Below, piece after piece: positions 21,792 through 26,330 of a stretch of 26,330 bases of DNA. The position numbers and the translations under genes were made by a program. Within the stretch, counting starts at the first letter, position 1, and every line of letters begins with the position of its first letter. Under the pieces are notes generated by a model. It saw only the letters and a list, made by a program, of their open reading frames with translations, searched no databases and had not been told where the DNA came from. Source of the stretch: a virus; the IMG/VR virus record IMGVR_UViG_3300046000_004207, positions 1-26,330 of that record. The stretch is one strand, 5' to 3'.

Positions 21792-22541
21792 TCACTTTAA
21801 GCCGCCGTAGGCTTCCTTAATCCGTTTCATTGAAATATGCTCCACATCATAGGAGCCGTTTTCGACACCACGCTTGACTACGACACCGGCGTTCCACATT
21901 TGGTTAGCGGGTCCTGCGAAGTCAGCATGATAGTCCTGATACACTCCGACAACACATCCGTGAATTTTGTTTCCTCGGACATCACTTCTGACACAGTAGT
22001 CGAAAAGATGGCTGTGACCTTGGGTACAGGATGCGAGTTGTTTGAGGATGAGTGTCTGAGCGTGGCGTTCACCGGAGATTGGTCGTCCCATGATGCCACT
22101 TGTGAAGTAATGCTGGTACGTAACCCCGTCAATATTGACTGGAGTGAGGAATGGGTACTCTTCCCATCCATACTCTTTGGATTGCAGATCGGAAAGACCA
22201 ATGGTGCCCTCGAGAACGGGGTCTCGATCAATAGCCTTAGAAATACGGGCTTCGTGGTTTCCGAGGGTCCTGACGAATCGGGGCAGCTTTTTCTTTTGCC
22301 TGCGGATGATCTCAATCATTTTCTCCTGGGCGTCTAGTCCGGCATCAATATCTCGTCGATAACGACGACCTTCAAAGCCTTTAGTCCCTTTATCATAGTG
22401 GCACAGTGAGGGCATGTCCCACCAGTCACCGATATCCACAACAACGTCGGGTTTGATGTCGTTGATGAGGTGTCCGAGCCACTGGTATCGCTTGTTGTTG
22501 AAGTCGGGGTGTGCATGGCTGTCGGGCACGACAAGGTGCAC
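21792..22541 (-). CDS. Calcineurin-like metallophosphoesterase
   Basis: This 249-residue enzyme has the four metal-binding blocks of the calcineurin-like superfamily: D-S-H at residues 7-9, V-D-I-G-D (Asp39) followed by W-W-D, G-N-H-E at 94-97, and G-H-S-H at 175-178. Members hydrolyse phosphoesters, and phage versions may act on nucleotides or nucleic acid ends; the substrate cannot be read here. The start is GTG at 22541, supported by a strong AAGGAG 4 bases upstream, directly after the endonuclease VII stop. Confidence 0.88.
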   Translation of the reverse strand: MHLVVPDSHAHPDFNNKRYQWLGHLINDIKPDVVVDIGDWWDMPSLCHYDKGTKGFEGRRYRRDIDAGLDAQEKMIEIIRRQKKKLPRFVRTLGNHEARISKAIDRDPVLEGTIGLSDLQSKEYGWEEYPFLTPVNIDGVTYQHYFTSGIMGRPISGERHAQTLILKQLASCTQGHSHLFDYCVRSDVRGNKIHGCVVGVYQDYHADFAGPANQMWNAGVVVKRGVENGSYDVEHISMKRIKEAYGGLK

Positions 22542-22551
22542 TTGGCTCCTT

Positions 22552-22944
22552 TTAGTAATTATGTTGGCGATTATAATGCTCCATTAAATACGCCGAGCCA
22601 GCCTCCAAAATATCTGAAGAATCTCGGGCATGTCCGAGCATTAGATTGCACCTATGGCACAAAATACCCCGAACTAGGTTTGTTTCATGGTCATGATCTA
22701 CGTGCCAATCACGAGTTCCCCGCTCTGAGTCCTGACAAATGGCACAACATTTATTTTGTGATTGCCACATTTGTTCGTATTCAGCTTCGGTAAGACCGTA
22801 TAGTTTTAGTTTACGTTTGCGCTCAGACTTTCGAGAACTCTCTCGGGCCTTATCAGGGTTGTTGAGCTTCCAATTTCTTGCTTGTTCTAGTTGACGCGCC
22901 TTACGCTCTGGCGTCTCCCTGTGCCAACGGCTCAGCTCAGCCAT
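22552..22944 (-). CDS. Endonuclease VII-like HNH nuclease
   Basis: This 130-residue protein belongs to the T4 endonuclease VII (recombination endonuclease) family. The N-terminal half is a basic helix rich in Arg/Lys/Glu. The core contains a zinc pair in NKCCAICQDS, the His-Asp-His-Asp cluster in WHVDHDHETN, and the second zinc pair C-H-R-C-N (treble-clef beta-beta-alpha fold). It would cut branched or mismatched DNA. It could instead be a free-standing homing HNH endonuclease, but its overlap with endonuclease I and its C-terminal G-H-A-R-D suggest the resolvase group. Start ATG overlaps the previous gene's end. Confidence 0.85.
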   Translation of the reverse strand: MAELSRWHRETPERKARQLEQARNWKLNNPDKARESSRKSERKRKLKLYGLTEAEYEQMWQSQNKCCAICQDSERGTRDWHVDHDHETNLVRGILCHRCNLMLGHARDSSDILEAGSAYLMEHYNRQHNY

Positions 22945-23279
22945 TCGTCAGGTATTCCTTCATGAGCCCATAGGAAGCCATTGCGGGTCGCCCACTCTCC
23001 ATACGTCTGTTTCTGTCCACTAATTTTTGCGTGTGCGTTATAGAAGACAAAGCGAATATCTAGGTGGGGGTGCTGGTCACGTACCGCGATCATCTTTGCG
23101 GCCTCACCAGCACCCCGTCTGAAGTGACCCTTAGACTCAATAACGATTCCATTCGCGAGGACAAAGTCTGGCGTATAGGAATGTGACTGAGTGTAGGGCA
23201 ACTTCAGTGTCTCGTATTCGAACCCCATCTTGCGTTTCTTGAGGGATGCCGCGAGACTGCGTTCGAAGGCATTACGCAT
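22932..23279 (-). CDS. Endonuclease I (T7 gp3-like Holliday junction resolvase)
   Basis: This 115-residue protein aligns by eye with T7 endonuclease I, which resolves four-way junctions and breaks down host DNA. Active-site residues are conserved: Glu6 (T7 Glu20), Asp38 in YTPDF (Asp55), Glu48 and Lys50 in IESKG (Glu65, Lys67), with identical spacing between the last three. The C-terminal half (AVRDQHPHLDIRFVFYNAHA, then YGEWATRNGFLWAHEGIPDEW) also parallels T7. It is shorter at the C-terminus than T7 gp3. ATG overlaps the previous stop as TAATG. Confidence 0.93.
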   Translation of the reverse strand: MRNAFERSLAASLKKRKMGFEYETLKLPYTQSHSYTPDFVLANGIVIESKGHFRRGAGEAAKMIAVRDQHPHLDIRFVFYNAHAKISGQKQTYGEWATRNGFLWAHEGIPDEWLS

Positions 23280-23509
23280 TAGCTGTGGAGCTTAGCCTTA
23301 GGCTCTAGGCGCTTGATCGACCGCACGTTGTCCATCGGGGTGGCAAACAGGAGCTTGCCGTCTTCAGTCACTGTGCCAGCGAATACGGGATTAAAGGACA
23401 GGAGACCGTGTTCGATGATCTCGGTGCCGTCTTTGAGGGTGAAGTTGTAGTCATAAGTTTGTTCTGGGGCCACTTTGGGCTGCCCATCTAGTCCGACAAT
23501 GTTTGTCAT
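23279..23509 (-). CDS. Small 76-aa unknown protein
   Basis: This short protein has a possible beta-rich fold: TYDYNFTLKDGTEIIEHGLL, followed by FAGTVTEDGKLLFATPMDNV and a basic end (SIKRLEPKAKLHS). I do not recognise a family. It lies between the RecB/Cas4-like nuclease and endonuclease I. Its start has AAAGAG 5 bases upstream, and its stop overlaps the next start. The coding call rests on this operon geometry and its plausible composition. Confidence 0.7.
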   Translation of the reverse strand: MTNIVGLDGQPKVAPEQTYDYNFTLKDGTEIIEHGLLSFNPVFAGTVTEDGKLLFATPMDNVRSIKRLEPKAKLHS

Positions 23510-23520
23510 TGTTCTCTTTC

Positions 23521-24375
23521 TTAGAAGGTTAGTTCGGGTACTTTAGGTTCTTTGGCGACCTCAATGAGGTGCTTAGGGCCCCCGGCGTACAGGAAGGTTC
23601 TTACGCCCACTCCACCATTTGCATCAGCCCAACAACGGAACTTGTGAGGGCAATAGCTACACCCAACACTAAGAGCGAGGTTGCCACTAAGACCGTCTGG
23701 AACAGCTTCGTAGCAGCGCTCCGGCTCCTCGGAGTCAACCACCACTTCTTTAAGGTGCTCAATGCGCTCTTCAATGCGAAGCCCCTCTGTCTCTTCCTGC
23801 GGTACTTTGAGGAGAGCAAGGTGGCCGTTCTGTTTGTCGCCTGCCAGGAAAGCTCCTGGGAGATTGAGAGCCGTGGAGTAACCACCGATTTGGTCGATGT
23901 ATCCGAACGGGTCGTCATCGGCAAGTGTTCCATATTTAAACTTCTTGAAGGCGTAGGTCGATGCAGATTTAACGTCTACAACGTGGCCATCAATTACTGC
24001 GTCGATGTGGCCTTTGATGCCGTTGATTTCGACTTCGGCTTGCTCTTGGGAGACTTCGTGTCCGGCTGCTTTTGCGAGGAAGAGGAGGACGGACTCGTAG
24101 ATGTCTCCGATGAGGAACTTGAGGAGCGTGTGGGGTTCCAGAACTTCTTTGCTGCCGTCATCATGGAACTCATACCAGAGCTGACGGTCCGGCTTGCCCA
24201 GATTGGACATGCGAAGAGTAGCAGCACGAGGGTCGGCAGCAGACCTGAGACGACTTGATACCACGCTGGCCAAGTCTGCAGCAAATCCGCTGACCAGTTC
24301 GTCGCTCGGGTTAGCGCCATGTCGAAAGAGATCATAGATGTCTTCAACGAGGCTTTCAATTTGTTTAGCAATAAT
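23521..24375 (-). CDS. RecB/Cas4-like PD-(D/E)XK exonuclease; ATT start proposed
   Basis: This 284-residue reading is a PD-(D/E)XK nuclease: Asp125 in KGHID, Asp134 and Lys136 in VDVKSAS, and a RecB-type Q-x3-Y motif (Gln162, Tyr166) in DQIGGYSTA. Near the C-terminus a Cys group has the spacing C-x2-C-x5-C (about 239, 242, 248, with Cys221 earlier), resembling Cas4/AddB iron-sulphur sites. The role is DNA end processing or host DNA degradation. The first conventional start in frame (TTG, 24273) would lose a conserved-looking helical N-terminus (IIAKQIESLVEDIYDLF). ATT 24375 or 24372 has AAAGGA 5 or 8 bases upstream (24381-24386). Confidence 0.85.
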   Translation of the reverse strand: MIAKQIESLVEDIYDLFRHGANPSDELVSGFAADLASVVSSRLRSAADPRAATLRMSNLGKPDRQLWYEFHDDGSKEVLEPHTLLKFLIGDIYESVLLFLAKAAGHEVSQEQAEVEINGIKGHIDAVIDGHVVDVKSASTYAFKKFKYGTLADDDPFGYIDQIGGYSTALNLPGAFLAGDKQNGHLALLKVPQEETEGLRIEERIEHLKEVVVDSEEPERCYEAVPDGLSGNLALSVGCSYCPHKFRCWADANGGVGVRTFLYAGGPKHLIEVAKEPKVPELTF

Positions 24376-24384
24376 TCTTATCCT

Positions 24385-24495
24385 TTAAATTGGTGCACGG
24401 TCGGCCCCATACCCGTCGCCCCCGTGCAGCACCTCCACGCCTAATCGCCGGAGGGCCCCTTCGTAGTTAGCCTTCGTTGAAGAAGTCGTACATCT
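24385..24495 (-). other. Short open frame with protein-like sequence, no clear start (possible +1 frameshift extension)
   Basis: This frame is open between a TAG and a TAA and reads ...ANYEGALRRLGVEVLHGGDG, then YGADRAPI, ending directly before the Shine-Dalgarno of the nuclease gene. It has no ATG and only a poor GTG. If the ribosome shifted +1 near the stop of the upstream 45-aa gene (GAA GGC TAA), the product would read FFNEANYEGALRRLG continuously. It may be a separate peptide, a frameshift product, or the sign of a one-base sequence error. Confidence 0.4.
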
Positions 24496-24604
24496 CTAGG
24501 ATGGCGTCTTGGTAGCCGTGCTGATAGTCAGAGTCGGCCGGATCATCGTCAAATGTCGACAGAGTCTCTTCGAGATACTGAATGACGTCGATCTTGTCCT
24601 CCAT
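24467..24604 (-). CDS. Small acidic 45-aa protein
   Basis: This ORF was read directly from the - strand: EDKIDVIQYLEETLSTFDDD, then P-A-D-S-D-Y-Q-H-G-Y-Q-D-A-I-L-E-M-Y-D-F-F. It is acidic and helical, with ATG overlapping the ssDNA-binding protein stop (TGATG). The function is unknown. The Y-Q-x-x-I-L-E-M motif looks like a small folded helix. The sequence right after its stop continues with protein-like character in another frame, so the true gene may be about 70 aa. Confidence 0.6.
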   Translation of the reverse strand: MEDKIDVIQYLEETLSTFDDDPADSDYQHGYQDAILEMYDFFNEG

Positions 24605-25065
24605 CACTGGGTCCAATCTTCGACAGTGCCATCCTCATTATAGGTCGGCAGGTCCTCATCATCACCGCTGCGACCTTCGTAGGCTACATGCTCCACGACC
24701 TGCATCTTGATGAGACCAGGCTTCGTCTCGCCCTCGTACTCATTCAGAGCGATCTTGAAGTTGCAGACCGAGCCATTGCCAATGAGAGCCTTCTGGTCCC
24801 ACGGTTGACCCTTTTTGTTGACGACCTCGATGGGCTTGCCAGCCGAGCCGTCCTTCTTCAGTTCACGACGCTTGAACGTAAGGAAGTCCCCGCGATCATC
24901 GTCTTTATTCTTAATGGCTGACTTCGACATGCCAGCCTCAATGAGCCGCGCTTTGGTCGGAGCGTCAATGCACAGATCGACGGACCATTCTTTGTATTGC
25001 TTTTTGTAACCCCAAGCGGGAGCGCCAAGAACTTTGGCGTAATGTACTGGACCTTGAATAACCAA
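24604..25065 (-). CDS. Single-stranded DNA-binding protein (T7 gp2.5-like)
   Basis: This 153-residue protein has the look of a phage gp2.5-type SSB: an OB-fold core (VHYAKVLGAPAWGYKKQYKE, then WSVDLCID, and GNGSVCNFKIALNEYEG) and an acidic C-terminal tail (GDDEDLPTYNEDGTVEDW) that in T7 contacts polymerase and primase. It coats single strands during replication and recombination. No ATG lies in the expected place; TTG (25065) gives the family-like N-terminus, with only a weak GGAAA 6 bases upstream. It follows tRNA-Trp by 31 bases, so it may be translated from a processed transcript. Confidence 0.82.
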   Translation of the reverse strand: MVIQGPVHYAKVLGAPAWGYKKQYKEWSVDLCIDAPTKARLIEAGMSKSAIKNKDDDRGDFLTFKRRELKKDGSAGKPIEVVNKKGQPWDQKALIGNGSVCNFKIALNEYEGETKPGLIKMQVVEHVAYEGRSGDDEDLPTYNEDGTVEDWTQ

Positions 25066-25096
25066 GTTTGTTTTCCGTTTCTTATTGTTTGTTGGT

Positions 25097-25172
25097 TGGC
25101 AAAGGATACAGGACTCGAACCTGTCTATCCGGTTTTGGAGACCGGTGCATCGCCCCTTAATGCTTATCCCTC
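25097..25172 (-). tRNA. tRNA-Trp (anticodon CCA)
   Basis: The 76 bases fold as a complete cloverleaf. The acceptor GAGGGAT pairs with ATCCTTT (two G-U pairs), the D-stem is GCAT/ATGC, the anticodon stem is CCGGT/ACCGG with loop CTCCAAA, and the T-stem is ACAGG/CCTGT with loop TTCGAGT. Discriminator G and an encoded CCA end follow. Position 8 is A instead of the usual U. The Trp anticodon CCA is at the centre of the loop. It lies just after a strong promoter, as the first product of the transcript. Confidence 0.92.
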
Positions 25173-25197
25173 AAAGGTGGTTGAAACCTTATTCTAT

Positions 25198-25225
25198 ATT
25201 ATAGCATAATTGACAAAGAAGTCAA
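25198..25225 (-). promoter_or_regulatory. Strong sigma70 promoter for tRNA-Trp and the replication genes
   Basis: On the - strand -35 is TTGACT (25225-25220), the spacer is 16 bases, and -10 is TATAAT (25203-25198) with TGC before it, an extended -10 element. Transcription would start about 20 bases before the tRNA. The palindrome TTGAC-TTCTTT-GTCAA covers the -35 and part of the spacer. Confidence 0.8.
25210..25225. promoter_or_regulatory. Inverted repeat overlapping the -35 box (possible operator)
   Basis: The arms TTGAC and GTCAA, each 5 bases, are separated by 6 bases. They overlap the -35 element of the promoter at 25198-25225, which is where a dimeric repressor or activator would bind. 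The arms are short, so coincidence is possible because TTGAC is itself the -35 motif. Confidence 0.35.
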
Positions 25226-25411
25226 CTAGAAAATAGCGTGATCGTAGCGGCCTGCTCTTACCTTTTCGTTGTTATAGCGTTCGCGAAGTTCTGCATAGGC
25301 TTCTTGAAGGGCTTTGAATGCCGCTTCAAGTTCGGCCCTTGACATTTTAGAAATATGTGATATAATATTCTTGCCCCGAAGGTGAATAGGTGGGGTCACA
25401 GGACATTCCAA
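25226..25411 (-). CDS. Small coiled-coil protein downstream of DNA polymerase (TTG start)
   Basis: This 61-residue protein has a charged helical C-terminal part (MSRAELEAAFKALQEAYAEL, then RERYNNEKVRAGRYDHAIF), probably coiled coil. TTG at 25411 has GAGGA 6 bases upstream, so it is better supported than the internal ATG (25345), which has no ribosome binding site. It begins 18 bases after the polymerase stop. I do not recognise it. An antisense sigma70-like promoter lies inside it. Confidence 0.55.
   Translation of the reverse strand: MECPVTPPIHLRGKNIISHISKMSRAELEAAFKALQEAYAELRERYNNEKVRAGRYDHAIF
25339..25366 (+). promoter_or_regulatory. Consensus sigma70 promoter antisense to the DNA polymerase gene
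   Basis: TTGACA (25339-25344), a 16-base spacer and TATAAT (25361-25366) match consensus in both boxes. It points right, away from the - strand genes, so a transcript starting near 25373 would run antisense to the 3' end of DNA polymerase. No + strand gene is evident after it in the window. The sequence match is clear; activity is unproven. Confidence 0.6.
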
Positions 25412-25429
25412 TAGTGATCCTCTTCTTCC

Positions 25430-26330
25430 TTAGTGAGTTTCCGCCCAGGAGTACCCGACTTTGTAATCACCGTCGAGGGGGACGCTAAACCCGAGCTCTT
25501 CGCCAGATGCAACAATGCTCGCAACTGCCAGCTTGCCAAACTCTTCAGCGTCAGTGTGTAGGACGTCGTGTTGTCCTTCGTCATGGATGTCTCCAACTTT
25601 CATTTGGTCGATGCCTTTCTCTTCACACCAACGGTCGAGGATAATAGAGGCTACCTTCATAGTGATGCCACCGGCTGATTGCAGCTTACTGTTAAGCGCT
25701 GCGTGCGGCGAGAGGCACCGGACATAGCCACCGTCAATGGTCTGAATCCAGCCCGAGGCTTGCTCGTCCTGGGCCTCCTTGATGGCATTCTCGAGGCCTG
25801 GGGTGGTCTTCATGAGAACCTCACGGGCCATCTTACCGAAGCCCTTGCCTTTGTTAGCAGTGGCATCTAGGCGACGGTCCTGTGCCCCGTAGAGGAAGGC
25901 GTAGAAGACGTTCTTAACGATTAGGTCGCGTTCTTCGGGGGCAAGACCGAGGTTCGCCGTGTTGACCGCGTGGGGGTCCCCGTGAATGTACAGTTCTGCT
26001 GCAACAGGGTCACGAAGGTAGTGCCCGAACATACGCATTTCGAGACCTTTGGCATCGTAGCCGACGAGCCTTCGTGTGGTTCGGTCAGCAACTGTCCACA
26101 GTTCTCGACATTCTTTACCATATTTTACCTTTGGTTTAGCCTTGGGGATGTTGGCCGTGTTTGGGTTGAAGTGGGTCATGCGGCGAGTAATAGCGCCACA
26201 AGTAAGGACCCGACCCCGCATACGGGAGTCTTCACGGTCTACCGCATTTAGCCATGTCTGGAGCATTGAGGCACGTCCAGACAGGACAAGCCAGTCGGCA
26301 ATGGCCTGAGCCTCGGGTACGCCTTTCTTA
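25430..26330 (-). CDS. DNA polymerase, family A (T7-like), C-terminal part
   Basis: This is the last 299 residues of a family A replicative polymerase; the frame runs off the window at 26330. The palm and fingers motifs are clear: motif A DAKGLEMRMFGHYL, motif B VKNVFYAFLYGAQD (with Lys, Tyr and YG of the O helix) and motif C D-I-H-D-E-G. The C-terminus DYKVGYSWAETH parallels T7 gp5 (GPNWAICH). The tyrosine in the O-helix pocket is the T7-like type. The first residue of the motif B triplet (R-x3-K) is displaced: the Arg is 5 residues before the Lys. It copies the phage genome, probably with the SSB encoded downstream. Confidence 0.93.
   Translation of the reverse strand, partial: KKGVPEAQAIADWLVLSGRASMLQTWLNAVDREDSRMRGRVLTCGAITRRMTHFNPNTANIPKAKPKVKYGKECRELWTVADRTTRRLVGYDAKGLEMRMFGHYLRDPVAAELYIHGDPHAVNTANLGLAPEERDLIVKNVFYAFLYGAQDRRLDATANKGKGFGKMAREVLMKTTPGLENAIKEAQDEQASGWIQTIDGGYVRCLSPHAALNSKLQSAGGITMKVASIILDRWCEEKGIDQMKVGDIHDEGQHDVLHTDAEEFGKLAVASIVASGEELGFSVPLDGDYKVGYSWAETH

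Noticed and set aside
22570-22577. TATAAT-like sequence near the end of the endonuclease VII gene
   Set aside because: No -35 element at 15-19 bases on either strand.
23994-24371. 125-aa ORF on the - strand starting at TTG 24371
   Set aside because: Ser/Lys-rich shadow of the nuclease gene; the nuclease frame carries the motifs.
1-26330. CRISPR arrays, insertion sequences, integrase or attachment sites
   Set aside because: No spaced repeats, transposase or integrase seen; tRNA-Trp is complete and lies inside an operon without flanking repeats.

Overview
This window is part of the genome of a lytic, tailed phage with a T7-like podovirus gene set. The + strand (1-18643) carries a head, tail, DNA-ejection and lysis cassette. 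The - strand (18692-26330) carries a DNA replication, recombination and nucleotide-metabolism cassette. The two arms converge on a bidirectional terminator at about 18648-18688. Class II (adenosylcobalamin-dependent) ribonucleotide reductase, T7-type endonuclease I, a family A DNA polymerase, a gp2.5-like ssDNA-binding protein, convergent arms and consensus sigma70 promoters together resemble, from memory, the SIO1-like or 'cobavirus' group (Zobellviridae) of marine alphaproteobacterial hosts. That placement is inference: no database was searched. No phage RNA polymerase, helicase/primase or terminase lies in this window, so their presence elsewhere cannot be judged.

Plus-strand arm, in order: portal (5' truncated by the window edge), a small protein gene containing a near-perfect sigma70 promoter, scaffold, major capsid, a probable capsid accessory protein, an intrinsic terminator, a small coiled-coil/membrane protein, a tail-fibre-like protein, a PKD/Ig-like small protein, tail tube A (adaptor), a small unknown, tail tube B (nozzle), a GNAT acetyltransferase, and then the internal/ejection proteins (160, 1533 and about 863 aa, the last ending in a lytic transglycosylase domain). 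Next come a 54-aa protein, a beta-rich probable virion protein, a basic conserved phage protein, a GH24 endolysin, a basic protein and a 3-TM holin. Most neighbours overlap at stop/start codons, as in a tightly coupled operon.

Minus-strand arm, in transcription order (right to left): DNA polymerase (N-terminus beyond the window), a small coiled-coil protein, a strong promoter with a palindrome over its -35 box, tRNA-Trp(CCA), an ssDNA-binding protein, a 45-aa ORF with a possible frameshifted extension, a RecB/Cas4-like nuclease with a Cys cluster, a 76-aa unknown, endonuclease I, an endonuclease VII-like HNH nuclease, a metallophosphoesterase, a 59-aa unknown, a dATP/dGTP pyrophosphohydrolase-like protein, a 55-aa basic protein, class II RNR and a short cytosine-methyltransferase-like protein. 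Together these would degrade and recycle host DNA, make dNTPs, replicate the phage genome and resolve recombination intermediates.

The most unusual signal is start-codon use. The nuclease (ATT), RNR (ATT) and GNAT (CTG) have no ATG, GTG or TTG that would give a complete protein, yet each has a Shine-Dalgarno-like motif correctly spaced before a near-cognate codon exactly where the family's N-terminus should begin. Two more genes in the replication arm start at TTG and two at GTG. A consensus sigma70 promoter also points antisense into the DNA polymerase gene. No stretch longer than 300 bases lacks a gene.
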